Shown here: positions 29,620 to 40,050 of the stretch, in pieces | Position numbering within the stretch: position 1 is the stretch's first letter | How the letters are laid out: each line of letters opens with the position of its first letter | Assembly: GCA_012934845.2 (NCBI GenBank) | Contig: WNNJ02000022.1 | Span: forward strand, 62,001 to 126,000 | Reading direction: 5' to 3' | Source of the DNA: Pomphorhynchus laevis | Taxonomy: Eukaryota > Acanthocephala > Palaeacanthocephala > Echinorhynchida > Pomphorhynchidae | DNA length: 64,000 bases | Made by a program: the position numbers and the translations under genes | The notes under the pieces: generated by a model | Database searches by the model: none | The model's input: only the letters and a program-made list of their open reading frames with translations | What the model was told of the DNA's origin: nothing

Positions 29620-29671
29620 TGTTAATAGACGGACATGAGAAATACTGTTAATAAACGGACTTAAGAAATAC
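29620..29671 (+). repeat. 26-bp internal tandem duplication
   Basis: The segment from TGTTAATAGACGGAC to GAGAAATAC (29620-29645) is followed at once by a second version (29646-29671) reading ATAAACGGACTTAAG at its centre. The monomer is therefore 26 bp longer than normal. The second version carries the ACTTAAG variant common elsewhere in the array, so the two halves may come from different monomers joined by unequal crossover or template switching. Confidence 0.85.
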
Positions 29672-31580
29672 ATAAATCTGTAATATTATAAAATTACAAA
29701 ATAATTTATAATTATGATGGGATAATATATTAAAATACGTATTAATATTTTAAAATATTGACAGGAGGATTAATAAAACAATATTTGCTTTTTCATTTGA
29801 CTACCTGTTAATAAACGGATATAAGAAATACATAAATCTGTAATATTGTATTTTTATAAAATAATTTATAATTATGATGTGATAATATATTAAAAAAAGT
29901 ATTAATATTTTAAAATATTGACGGTGGATCAATAAAACCCAATTTGCTTCTTCATTTGACTACCTCTTTATAAACGGACATGAGAAATACATAAATCTTT
30001 ATTATTATAAAATTATATAAGAATTTTTAATTATGATGTGATAATATATTAAATAACGCATTACAATTTTAAAATATTGACGGAGGATTAATAAAACACA
30101 ATTTGCTTCTTCATTTTACTACCTGTTATTAAACGGACTTAAGAAATACAGAAAATCTGTAATATTATAAAATTATCAAATAATTTATAATTATGATGTG
30201 ATAATATATAAAACAACGTATTACAGTTTTAAAATATTGACTAAGGATTGATAAAACAATATTTGCTTCTTCATTTGACTGCCTGTTAATAAACCCACAC
30301 GAGAAATACATAAATCTGTAAAATTATAAAATTATAAAATAATTTATAATTATGATGTGATAATATATTAAATAACGTATACCAATTTTAAAATATTGAC
30401 GGAGGATCAATAAAACACAATTTGCTTCTTCATTTTATTACCTGTTAATAAACGGACATGAAAAATACATAAATCTGTAATATTCAAAAATTTTAAAATA
30501 ATTTATAGTTATGATGTGATAATATATTAAATAAAGTATTACAATTTTAAAATATTGACGGAGTATTAATAAAACACAATTTACTTCTTCATTTGACTAA
30601 CTGTTAATAAACGGACATGAGAAATACATAAATCTGTAATATTATAAAATTATAAAATAATTTATAATTATGATGTGATAATATATTAAATAACGTATTA
30701 ATATTTAAAAATATTGACGGAGGATTAATAAAACACAATTTGCTTCTTTATTTGACTACCTGTTAATAAACGGACTTTAGAAATACATAAATCTGTAATA
30801 TTATAAAAAAATAATTTATAATTATGATGTGATAATATATTAGATTACGTATTAATCATTTAAAATATTGACGCATAATTAATAAAACACAATTTGCTTC
30901 TTCATTTGACTTCCTGTTAATAAACGGACTTAAGAAATACAAACATCTGTAATATTATAAAATTAAAAAATAATTTATAATTATGATGTGATAATATATT
31001 AGATTACGTATTAATTATTTAAAATATTGACGGAGGATTAATAAAACACAATTTGCTTCTTCATTTGACTACCTCTTAAAAAACGGACATGAGAAATACA
31101 TAAATCTGTAATATTATAAAATTATAAATTAATTTATAATTATGATGTGATAATATATTAAACAACTTATTACAGTTTAAAAATATTGACTGAAGATTAA
31201 TTAAACACAATTTTCTTCTCCATTTGACTACCTGTTAATAAACAGACATGGGAAATACATAAATCTGTAATATTACAAATTATAAAATAATTTATATATT
31301 TGATGTGATAATATATTAAATAACGTATTAATATTTTAAAATATTGATGGAGGATTTATAATTCACAATTTGCTTCTTCAGTTTACTAACTGTTAATAAA
31401 CGGACATGAGAAAAACATCAATCTGTAATATTATAAAATTATAAAATAATTTATAATTATGATGTGATAATATATTAAATAACGTATTACAATTTTGAAA
31501 TATTGATGGAGGATCAATAAAACACAATTTGCTTCTTCATTTGACTACCTGTTAATAATCGGACATTATAAATACATAAA

Positions 31581-31591
31581 TCTGTAATATT
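31581..31591 (+). repeat. Target-site duplication, left (LINE 3' side)
   Basis: TCTGTAATATT is the ordinary satellite word at this monomer position and stops where non-satellite sequence (GTAGAGG) begins. An identical 11-mer sits at 34626-34636, where satellite resumes in phase. This is the expected footprint of target-primed reverse transcription into one monomer. Confidence 0.88.
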
Positions 31592-31743
31592 GTAGAGGAA
31601 ATTTATTAGGGCACTGCGTCTCTCGACTTGGCCGAATGAAAGAAATTAAATAAAACATTGTGCAATGACTTCATTTGAGATAATATCAATATTTGATAGT
31701 CCACCGCTAGTTCATAACAGGCAAAATAAATTTAGCAGGTTTA
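31592..31743 (-). other. LINE 3' UTR
   Basis: These 152 non-coding bases lie between the ORF2 stop and the target-site duplication. They contain an AATAAA hexamer (31602-31607 on the minus strand) about 10 bases from the end and finish with TTTCCTCTAC, with no poly(A) or microsatellite tail. Many LINEs end in poly(A) or a short tandem repeat; others end in a defined 3' sequence. Either this family uses a tail-less 3' end or the tail was lost. Confidence 0.8.
31602..31607 (-). promoter_or_regulatory. AATAAA polyadenylation-signal-like hexamer
   Basis: The context CCCTAATAAATTTCCTCTAC lies at the extreme 3' end of the LINE. Its position, 10 bases from the insertion boundary, fits a cleavage and polyadenylation signal. 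One hexamer in AT-rich surroundings is modest evidence. Confidence 0.5.
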
Positions 31744-31800
31744 TCAGGTTAGCCGTAAACTTAACCTATCGATCTCCTTCAAAGATTTTTGCGCTAACAC

Positions 31801-31854
31801 CGGGCACTCAAATACGTGGGATAAAGACTCACATCTATCACCACAGAAAAAACA
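31801..31854 (-). pseudogene. LINE C-terminal CCHC-like zinc knuckle
   Basis: The residues CFFCGDRCESLSHVFECP form a Cys-x2-Cys, His, Cys arrangement shortly before the stop at 31744. Comparable C-terminal knuckles follow the RT in several endonuclease-bearing LINE clades and are thought to help bind nucleic acid. Here it lies in a third frame relative to the two RT segments. The downstream tail (LAQKSLKEIDRLSLRLT) is short, so the C-terminus is probably complete. Confidence 0.85.
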
Positions 31855-32379
31855 CACATGAAACTCCACGTTTATGGACAGGTATGCGAGTGCAACAAAA
31901 CTTGTCGTGATATCCTTGTAAAGAAACCCTTCATACGAGTGGGCGTTTAGAAGCACACGGAGACTGCCAACTCGTTTGCGTATTAACTGGTGAAGTGTAC
32001 AGATGATGATCCAGCTTGCTAACCTTATCTGTAAAGTCTCTTTTTATTTTGAATATAATGTACCGTATCTTGTGCTCCGATCATATTTCGTAAATACTCC
32101 GTACATAACTCGACTTTAGATAAAACATAAACCGCAGTCGTCGAGCACTTTGGAGAGACGCCTACAACACGCTTAATGAATCTGCCTTTACATTTGTCGA
32201 TCTGCGCAAAATTAGCCGTCGTGAGGTCCGTCCAGATTGCTGAAAGCGCGTACGACAAAATCGGTAGAAGCATGACATGAAAATACTGAAGAGCACCACC
32301 AAAGGAAAGCTTACCTAAACATTTAACTCGCGAAGTGGCTATGACGATTTTCGCACATTTCTTTTCGATATGAAGCTTA

Positions 32380-33300
32380 AAAGACCACCTACTTGTCAGT
32401 AGCATCCCCAAATACGTGTATTGATTACTGAACTCTACCTTCCTGCTGTTTAAAGTAATCTCGTCATGTGAGCACAATCTGCCACCTTTACGAAACTTTA
32501 CTACCTTTGTTTTATCGATATTGACTTCAATTAGATTATTTAAACAGTAGTTAGCTAGAGCAGTGGTTACGTTTTGAGCCGATTCCAGATCTTTCGTTAG
32601 AATAACTAAGTCGTCCGCGTAAAGAACATAACTTGAAGTTTGACATTCGTTTCTCAGATGAGACGGCAAATCATGGATATAAACAGAGAAAAGGATAGGG
32701 CTGAGCGGATCTCCCTGCATCACACCGCGGCTAGCAATTATTGTGTCTGATGAAGTAAGTCCGTCGAAGACATTTAATGAATTGGCATAGAGGATATTGC
32801 CAAAGAGTTTCAGCATACGACCAGATATACCGGAAATCCATCGACAATTTACGGGTGAGTATTTCTCGATTAACCGAATCAAAGGCTTTTTTAAAGTCAA
32901 CAAAGATAGCATATAAATGACTCTTGCGTTCGAATTGTAATAACACTTGTTCACGAACTACCTTGATTGCATCCACCGTTGATCGGTGAGGTCGGAAACC
33001 GAATTGTTCTGGCGGCAACAGATAATCACGGTGTTTCGATAATCGATTGGTTATAAGAGTGGACAAAAATTTATAGGTATGGTTTAGCAGGGCAATTCCA
33101 CGGTACGAGTTGGTATCACTTATATCCCCTTTACCCTTATACATGATTTTTATTACAGCTTGCTTCCATGACACCGGCATTTGATAACCGTATAGGATAC
33201 AATTGAATAAATGTAGCCAATAACTCGATAATAAATAAAAGGAATCTTTAATTTGTTCAACACAAAGTTGGTCAGGGCCGGCCGCCTTATTATTAGACAT
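32380..33300 (-). pseudogene. LINE reverse transcriptase domain, split by a frameshift
   Basis: Motifs appear in order: NKAAGPDQL (start about 33294), YRGIALLNHTYKFLSTLITNRL-type fingers, PPEQFGFRPHRST, motif A FVDFKKAFD (32878-32904), then the frame break, then RGVMQGDPLSPILF (motif B), LYADDLVIL (motif C; YADD at 32610-32621) and YLGM (32403-32414). Both catalytic regions are intact at residue level: Asp in motif A and Asp-Asp in motif C. The enzyme would copy element RNA into DNA from the nicked target. The frame break between motifs A and B disables it. Confidence 0.93.
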
Positions 33301-33919
33301 AGAAAAGAGAGCAAGTTCCAATTCGGGCAATGAAAATGGAGCATTTAGTTGGTCATTGTCACTGTCCAAGCATGACAGTGTTATTAGCGCATTATTATTA
33401 CGACACATTGGGAGGTCATGTGAATTAACGAGAATATCGTTTAAGTGCTTAAACCAACGGTTCATCGGGATGCCTGAGGTACTAACATTGTTTTTTCTTT
33501 GCAGTTTCCAGGGGCATCGTTCTGCTTGTCGCAAGCGTTTGTATTCTTCCTCTAATAATATTGATTCGCGAAATTTTGATAACATCGTACAATACACACG
33601 CCGTAAGAAAATAAAATTCGTATTAATATCATGATCAAACCGCCGGCTTCTGCCCATAAATATGAGCTTTCTCCGTAGCTGTACAAGGTGTATTGGCTTA
33701 CGATGTATCTTGTTCCCATAATGTTGAGAATTGCGATTAGAGAGTGGATGACATGCGGTGAGAAGGCATTCACTGATTTTGGAGAAACTTGCTTCTATTT
33801 CAAATGCATTTAGAAGATCTACTGCGTCTTTAATCATATTATGATTCAAATTCCTGAAACAAAGTTTTCTGCTAATTTGTGAAGGCAAGGATTTCTCTAT
33901 TGGCGTGTTAATATGATTT

Positions 33920-34545
33920 TCTAGAATGAAAGATACAGGTTTGTGTTTGCGGAGTAGAGCCCATTCGGATGCAATCTCCAGTTTAAACTTTTTGACGCTA
34001 ACATTTGTAAATATGAAATCGATGCAACTTCGCCCATTGTGAGACTCATAACTCAATCCTTCTACGGGTACGTGCAACTCAAGACCAAACTCACTAAAAA
34101 AGTATAACAGTTGCTTAAGTTTAGATGGGATAGGGTTCATGAAACGTGCATTAAAATCTCCCGCAACGATTATGGAATTTTCAGAAGATAAATCACTTAA
34201 AAAAGGCGAAACTTCATCGATGATATCACAAGCCGACATCAATGGGTTAAAATAGCAACCTATTAAAAAAATACTACATGAAACTATACATATTACGTTA
34301 GATGACATTTTAACTTCCCAGTTTGTAAAGCTTGAACTAACAGCAATGGACACGCCACCGAAGGGTCGACCAAGGTTACCCAACGATGCTGGGATATTAA
34401 AAGTGTAATAGTTAGGTAAAGACACCAATTGAGTTGAAAGAGTGTCAGTAAGGACTATTAAATCAAACGAAGAAAACCAGAAAGTTATGCCCGCTGATAT
34501 AAAATAATTTAGTCCCTCAACATTAAATAGGAGTAATCGGAGTAA
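33920..34545 (-). pseudogene. LINE endonuclease domain (EEP family), degenerate
   Basis: This is the N-terminal part of ORF2. It begins with a hydrophobic strand and an Asn motif (LLRLLLFNVEGLNYF, about 34540-34500), then LIVLTDT where families usually have a Glu (TET or QET; the Asp codon is at 34444-34446). Next come GDFNAR (34144-34161), SCIDFIF, and LRKHKPVSF where an Asp-His pair (SDH) is usual; Lys replaces the Asp at 33946-33948 while His is kept. In this family these residues bind the metal ion and cut the target strand. The substitutions could be decay or, less likely, a lineage variant. Confidence 0.85.
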
Positions 34546-34616
34546 ATTTGACTTATTGGTCTGGAGGTAAGTTCGAATACTATCTTGGGCTAGTCATATG
34601 GATATCTCTTCAGCCC

Positions 34617-34625
34617 CAGATTTAT
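34617..34625 (-). other. Possible 9-nt filler at the LINE 5' junction
   Basis: Read on the element strand, the first nine bases are ATAAATCTG. This is the inverse complement of CAGATTTAT, the target sequence that straddles the insertion site on that same strand, and equals the plus-strand satellite word next to the target-site duplication. The element proper may start at the following GGGCTGAAGAG. Short inverted filler of this kind can arise when the reverse transcriptase jumps to the other target strand. Chance identity of nine AT-rich bases is possible. Confidence 0.45.
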
Positions 34626-34636
34626 TCTGTAATATT
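34626..34636 (+). repeat. Target-site duplication, right (LINE 5' side)
   Basis: TCTGTAATATT, identical to the copy at the other end, is followed by AAAATTTAAA and normal satellite in phase. Because the word is also part of every monomer, an exact match is weaker evidence of age than it would be in unique DNA. Confidence 0.85.
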
Positions 34637-34829
34637 AAAATTTAAAAAATAATTAATAATTATGATGTGATAATATATTAAACAACTTATTAAAGTTTAA
34701 AAATATTGACTGAGGATTAATAAAACACAAATTGCTTCTTCATTTGACTACCTGTTAATAAACAGACATGAGAAATACATAAATCTGTAATATTATAAAA
34801 AAATAAAAAAATTTATAATTATGATGTGA

Positions 34830-35060
34830 TAATATATTCTTAAACGTATTACAATATTATAATATTGACGCATGAAAAATAAAACACAATTTGCTTCTTC
34901 ATTTGACTGCTTGTAAATGAACGGACATGAGAAATACATAAACCTGTAATATTATAAAATTATATAATAATTTTTAATTATGATGTGATAATACATTAAA
35001 TAACGTATTCCAATTTTAAAGTATTGACGGAGGATTAATAAAACACAATTTGCTTCTTCA
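34830..35060 (+). repeat. Block shared with 14.38-14.62 kb across the LINE
   Basis: The series TATATTCTTAAACGTAT, ATTATAATATTGACGCATG, ACTGCTTGTAAATGAACGG, CATAAACCTGTAATA, GATAATACATT and TTTTAAAGTATTGA occurs here and at 14382-14620. The markers are TTCTTAAACG at 34837 and 14389. Satellite on both sides of the LINE thus shares the same private variants, so both arms belong to one array that existed before the insertion. Confidence 0.8.
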
Positions 35061-35904
35061 TTTGACTAACTGTTAATAAACGGACATGAGAAATACATAA
35101 ATCTGTCATATTATAAAATTATAAAATAATTTATAATTATAATGTGATAATATATTAAATCACGTAATACAATTTTAAAATATTGACGGAGGATTAATAA
35201 AACAATACTTGCTTCTTCATTTGACTACCTGTTAATAAACGGACATGAGAAATACATAAATCTGTTATATTATAAAATTACAAAATAATTTATAATTATG
35301 ATATGATTATATATTAAATAACGTATTAATATTTTAAAATATTGACGGAGGATTAATAAAACACAACTTGCTTCTTCATTCGACTACCTGATAATAAACA
35401 GACATGAGAAATACAAAAACCTGTTATATTATAGAATTATACAATAGTTTTAAATTATGATTTGATAATATATTAAATAATATATTAAAAAACGTATTAC
35501 AATTTTAAAATATTGACGGAGGATTAATAAAACAATACTTGCTTCTTCATTTGACTACCTGTTAATAAACGGACATGAGAAATACATAAATCTGTAATAT
35601 TATTAAAATTATAAAATAATTTATAATTATGATGTGATAATATATTAAATAACGTATTAATATTTTAAAATATTGACGGAGGATTAATAAAACACAATTT
35701 GCTTCTTCATTTGACTACCTGTTAATAAACAGACATGAGAAATACATAAATCTGTAATATTACAAAATTATAAAATAATTTATAATTATGATGTGATAAT
35801 ATATTAAATAACGTATTACAATTTTAAAATATTGACGGAGGATCAATAAAACACAATTTGCTTCTTCATTTGACTACCTGTTAATAAACGGACATGAGAA
35901 ATAC

Positions 35905-36120
35905 AAATATCTGTAATATTATAAAATATTAAAATAATTTATAATTATGATCTGGTGAAATTCTAAAAAACGTATTACAAAATTAAAATATTGACGCAGG
36001 ATTAATAAAACCCAATTTGCTTCTTCATTGTACTACCTGTAAATGAACGGACATGAGAAATACATAACCCTGTAATAATATAAAATTATATAATAATTTT
36101 TAATTATATGTGATAATATA
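35905..36120 (+). repeat. Variant dimer G, right-arm copy 1
   Basis: The marker series is ATGATCTGGTGAAATTCTAA, ACAAAATTAAAATATTGACG, AAAACCCAATTTG, TTCATTGTACTACCTGTAAA, CATAACCCTGTAATAATA and the short TAATTATATGTGATA. The same series is found at about 37.2, 42.9 and 45.4 kb (TCTGGT at 35951, 37222, 42926 and 45460). The first spacing is 1271 bp, eight monomers. Confidence 0.85.
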
Positions 36121-36880
36121 TTAAATAACGTATTACAATTTTAAAATATTGACGGAGGATTAATAAAACACAATTTGCTTCTTCATTTGACTACCTGTTA
36201 ATAAACGGACATGAGAAATACATAAATCTGTAATATTATAAAATTATAAAATAATTTATAATTATGATGTGATAATATATTAAATAACGTATTACAATTT
36301 TAAAATATTGACGGAGGATTAATAAAACACAATTTGCTTCTTCATTTGACTACCTGTTAATAAACGGACATGAGAAATACATAAATCTGTAATATTATAA
36401 AATTATAAAATAATTTATAATTATGATGTGATAATATATTAAATAACGTATTACAATTTTAAAATATTGACGGAGGATCAATAAAACACAATTTGCTTCT
36501 TCATTTGACTACCTGTTAATAAACGGACATGAGAAATACATAAATCTGTAATATTATAAAATTATAAAATAATTTATAATTATGATGTGATAATATATTA
36601 AAAAACGTATTACAATTTTAAAATATTGACGGAGGATTAATAAAACACAATTTGCTTCTTCATTTGACTACCTGTAAATAAACGGACATGAGAAATACAT
36701 AAATCTGTAATATTATAAAATTATAAAATAATTTATAATTATGATGTGATAATATATTAAATAACGTATTACAATTTTAAAATATTGACGGAGGATTTAT
36801 AAAACACAATTTGCTTCTTCATTTGACTACCTGTTAATAAACGGACATGAGAAATACATAAATCTGTAATATTAAAAAAT
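36110..36880 (+). repeat. Small homogeneous patch of consensus monomers
   Basis: About five monomers are almost identical to each other and to the consensus of the large block at 53-58.7 kb. They are bordered by clearly diverged monomers on both sides, which indicates recent local amplification or gene conversion. Confidence 0.88.
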
Positions 36881-37164
36881 TACAAAATAATTTATAATTA
36901 TGATGTGATAATATATTAAAAAACGTATAATAATTTTTAAATATTGAGGGAGTATCAATAAAACACAATTTGCTTCTTCATTTGATTGCCTGTTAATAAA
37001 CGGACATAAGAAATACATAAATCTGAAATATTATAAAATTTTAAAATAATTTATAATTATGATGAGATAATATATATAATAAAGTGATACAATTAAAAAA
37101 TATTGACGAAGGATCAATAAAACACAATTTACTTCTTCAATTGACTACCTGTTAATAAACGGAC

Positions 37165-37395
37165 ATGAGAAATACAAATATCTGTAATATTATATAATAT
37201 TAAAATAATTTATAATTGTGATCTGGTAAAATTCTAAAAAACGTATTACAAAATTAAAATATTGACGCAGGATTAATAAAACCCAATTTGCTTCTTCATT
37301 GTACTACCTGTAAATGAACGGACATGAGAAATACATAACCCTGTAAGAATAAATAATTATAAAATAATTTTTAATTATATGTGATAATATATTAA
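37165..37395 (+). repeat. Variant dimer G, right-arm copy 2
   Basis: It is nearly the same as the copy eight monomers upstream, with GTGATCTGGTAAAATTCTAA and CATAACCCTGTAAGAAT as private changes. The two flank a run of near-consensus monomers (about 36.1-36.9 kb), which suggests that consensus monomers were amplified between them. Confidence 0.85.
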
Positions 37396-37864
37396 ATAAC
37401 GTATTACAATTTTAAAATATTGAAGGAGAATTAATAAAGCACAATTTGCTTCTTCATTTGACTACCAGTTAATAAACAGTCATGAGAAATACATAAATCG
37501 GTAATATTATAAAATTATAAAATTATTTATAATTATAATGTGATAATACATTAAACAACTTATTACAATTTAAAAATATTGACGAGGATCAATAAAACAC
37601 AATTTGCTTCTTCATTTGACTACCTATTAATAAACGGACATGAGAAATACATAAATCTGTGATATTGTAAAATTATAAAATAATTTATAGATTATGATGT
37701 GACAATATATTAAATAACGTATTAATATTTAAAAATATTGACAGAGGATCAATAAAACACAATTTGCTTCTTCATTTGAATACCTGTAAATAAACGGACA
37801 TGAGAAATATATAAATCTGTAATATTTTAAAATTATACAATAATTTTTAATTATGATGTGATAA

Positions 37865-38935
37865 TATATTAAAGAACGTATTACAATTTTAAAATATTGA
37901 CGGAGGATAAATAAAACACAATTTGCTTCTTCATTTGACTACCTGTTAATAAACGGACATGAGAAATACATAAATCTGTAATATTATAAAATTATAAAAT
38001 AATTTATAATTATGATGTGATAATATATTAAATAACGTATTAATATTTTAAAATATTGACGGAGGATTAATAAAACACAATTTGCTTCTTCATTTGACTA
38101 CCTGTTAATAAACGGACATGAGAAATACATAAATCTGTAATATTATAAAATTATAAAATAATTTATAATTATGATGTGATAATATATTAAATAACGTATT
38201 AATATTTTAAAATATTGACGAAGGATCAATAAAACACAATTTGCTTCTTCATTTGACTACCTGTTAATAAACGGACATGAGAAATACATAAATCTGTAAT
38301 ATTAAAAAATTATAAAATAATTTATAATTATGATGTGATAATATATTAAATAACGTATTACAATTTTAAAATATTGACGGAGGATCAATAAAACACAATT
38401 TGCTTCTTCATTTGACTACCTGTTAATAAACGGACATGAGAAATACATAAATCTGTAATATTATAAAATTATAAAATAATTTATAATTATGATGTGATAA
38501 TATATTAAAAAACGTATTAATATTTTAAAATATTGACGGAGGATTAATAAAACACAATTTGCTTCTTCATTTGACTACCTGTTAATAAACGGACATGAGA
38601 AATACATAAATCTGTAATATTATAAAATTATAAAATAATTTATAATTATGATGTGATAATATATTAAATAACGTATTACAATTTTAAAATATTGACGGAG
38701 GATCAATAAAACACAATTTGCTTCTTCATTTGACTACCTGTTAATAAACGGACATGAGAAATACATAAATCTGTAATATTATAAAATTAAAAAATAATTT
38801 ATAATTATGATGTGATAATATATTAAACAACGTATTACAATTTTAAAATATTGACGGAGGATTAATAAAACACAATTTGCTTCTTCATTTGACTACCTGT
38901 TAATAAACGGACATGAGAAATACATAAATCTGTTA
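37865..38935 (+). repeat. Second small homogeneous patch
   Basis: About seven near-consensus monomers alternate mainly at two sites: GGATTAATA versus GGATCAATA, and TATTACAATTTT versus TATTAATATTTT. These are the same two polymorphisms that segregate in the large young block, so the patches probably share a source. Confidence 0.88.
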
Positions 38936-38999
38936 TATTAAAAAATTAAAAAATAATTTATAATTATGATATGATTATATATTAAATAACGTATTAATA

Positions 39000-40050
39000 T
39001 TTTAAAATATTGACGGAGGATTAATAAAACACAACTTGCTTCTTCATTCGACTACCTGATAATAAACAGACATGAGAAATACAAAAACCTGTTATATTAT
39101 AGAATTATACAATAGTTTTAAATTATGATTTGATAATATATTAAATAATGCATTACAATTTTAAAATATTGAAGTAGGATCAATGAAACACAATTTGCTT
39201 CTTCATTTGACTACCTGTTAATAAACGGACTTAAGAAATACAAATATCTGTAATATTATAAAATTATAAAATAATTTATAATTATGATGTGATAATTTAT
39301 TAGATAACGTATTAATATTTTTTAATATTGACGGAGGATTAATAAAACTCAATTTGCTTCTTCATTTGACTACCTGTAAATAAGCAGACATGAGAAATAC
39401 ATAAATCTGTAATATTACAAAATTATAAAATTAGTTATAATTATGATGTGATACCATATTAAATAACGTATTAATATTTTAATATATTGACAGAAGGTGA
39501 ATAAAACACAATTTGCTTCTTCATTTGACTCCCTGTTAATAAACGGACATAAGAAATACATAAATCTGTAACAATATAAAATTATAAAATAATTTTTAAT
39601 TTAGATGTAATAATATATTAAATAACTTATTACAATTTTAAAATATTGACGGAGGATCAGTAAAACACAATTTGCTTTTTCATTTGATTTTTTGTTAATA
39701 CATGGACATGAGAAATACATAAATCTGTAATATTAAAAAATTATAAAATAATTTATAATTATGATGTGATAATATATTAAATAAAGTATTACAATTTTAA
39801 AATATTGACGGAGGATTTATAAAACACAATTTACTTATTCATTTGACTACCTGTCAATAAACAGACATGAGAAAAACATAAATACGTAATATTATAAAAT
39901 TATAAAATAATTTATATTTATAATGTTATAATATATTAAACACCGTATTAATATTTTAAAATATTGACGAAGGAAAAATAATTCACAATTTGCTTCTTCA
40001 TTATACTACCTGTTAATAAACGGACATGAGAAATACGTATCTGTTATTTT
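39000..40050 (+). repeat. Seven-monomer block K, copy 1
   Basis: The ordered private variants are TTCATTCGACTACCTGATAA, CTGTTATATTATAGAATTAT, AATAATGCATTAC, AAAATTAGTTATAATTATG, AATATATTGACAGA, TTGATTTTTTGTTAATAC, CTGTCAATAAACAG and GACGAAGGAAAAATAATTC with TTCATTATACTACC. The same order is at 43260-44310, at offsets of 4273 and 4271 bp measured at two markers. The first part also occurs at about 35.30-35.47 kb. Confidence 0.88.

Larger units (their letters stand above)
1..31591 (+). repeat. 159-bp AT-rich satellite array, left arm (diverged)
   Basis: This is a continuous head-to-tail array of a 159-bp monomer, about 198 copies, all in one orientation. Anchor words recurring once per monomer include GCTTCTTCATTTGACTACC, TTAATAAACGGACATGAG and ATGATGTGATAATATATT. 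Neighbouring monomers differ by many substitutions and small indels, so this arm is old. Common variant positions are TACAATTTT versus TAATATTTT, AACGTATT versus AAAGTATT, and GGATTAATA versus GGATCAATA. No protein gene is supported anywhere in it: the open frames of 60-80 codons are short, lie in the same monomer phase and encode low-complexity Ile/Tyr/Asn-rich strings. Multi-monomer blocks that recur at a distance are listed separately. The family is not one I recognise by name. Confidence 0.98.
31744..34593 (-). pseudogene. LINE ORF2: endonuclease-reverse transcriptase, frameshifted
   Basis: The reading frame is open from 34593 (just after an in-frame TGA) but has no ATG upstream of the endonuclease, so the true start is lost. 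It runs through the endonuclease and into the RT. At about 32835-32856, shortly after the FDSVNREILTRKLS segment, the coding signal moves to another frame, which carries ISGISGRMLKLFG, the GDPLSP segment and YADD and stops at 32025. A further shift at about 32025-32035 leads to the frame with the C-terminal knuckle, ending with TGA at 31744. About 940 codons in total match the size of a LINE ORF2 without RNase H. At least two frameshifts and altered endonuclease residues show it cannot make an active protein. When active it would nick chromosomal DNA and reverse-transcribe its own RNA at the nick. Confidence 0.93.
31592..34625 (-). mobile_element. LINE (non-LTR) retrotransposon, 5'-truncated and inactive
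   Basis: This is a 3034-bp element inserted in the satellite in inverse orientation to the array numbering, with an 11-bp target-site duplication. Its base composition is unlike the surroundings (24 of 60 bases are G/C at 33001-33060, about 40%, versus about 20% in the satellite). On the minus strand it encodes an EEP-type endonuclease, a reverse transcriptase and a C-terminal CCHC-like zinc knuckle, then a 3' UTR without poly(A). No ORF1 (gag-like) region is present and the second open frame lacks a start codon, so the 5' end is missing. The domain order and the CCHC after the RT fit the broad I/R1/Jockey assemblage or a related endonuclease clade. I cannot assign the clade without a tree. 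No RNase H domain is recognisable. Confidence 0.95.

Noticed and set aside
1-31591. CRISPR-like array
   Set aside because: The repeat is continuous at 159 bp with no unique spacers, and copies diverge along their whole length, unlike conserved short repeats separated by unique spacers.
31665-31910. Plus-strand open frame of 81 codons in the LINE 3' part
   Set aside because: It is antisense to the ORF2 C-terminal region and 3' UTR, with no recognisable domain.
33356-33634. Plus-strand open frame of 92 codons and small minus-strand frames (33153-33344, 33552-33773) within the LINE
   Set aside because: They overlap the much longer endonuclease/RT frame, which carries clear conserved motifs. 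The overlapping frames show none.
31592-34625. Site-specific R1/R2-type rDNA element
   Set aside because: The insertion is in satellite, no rDNA flanks are present, and the RT sequence alone is not enough to assign the R1 or R2 clade.
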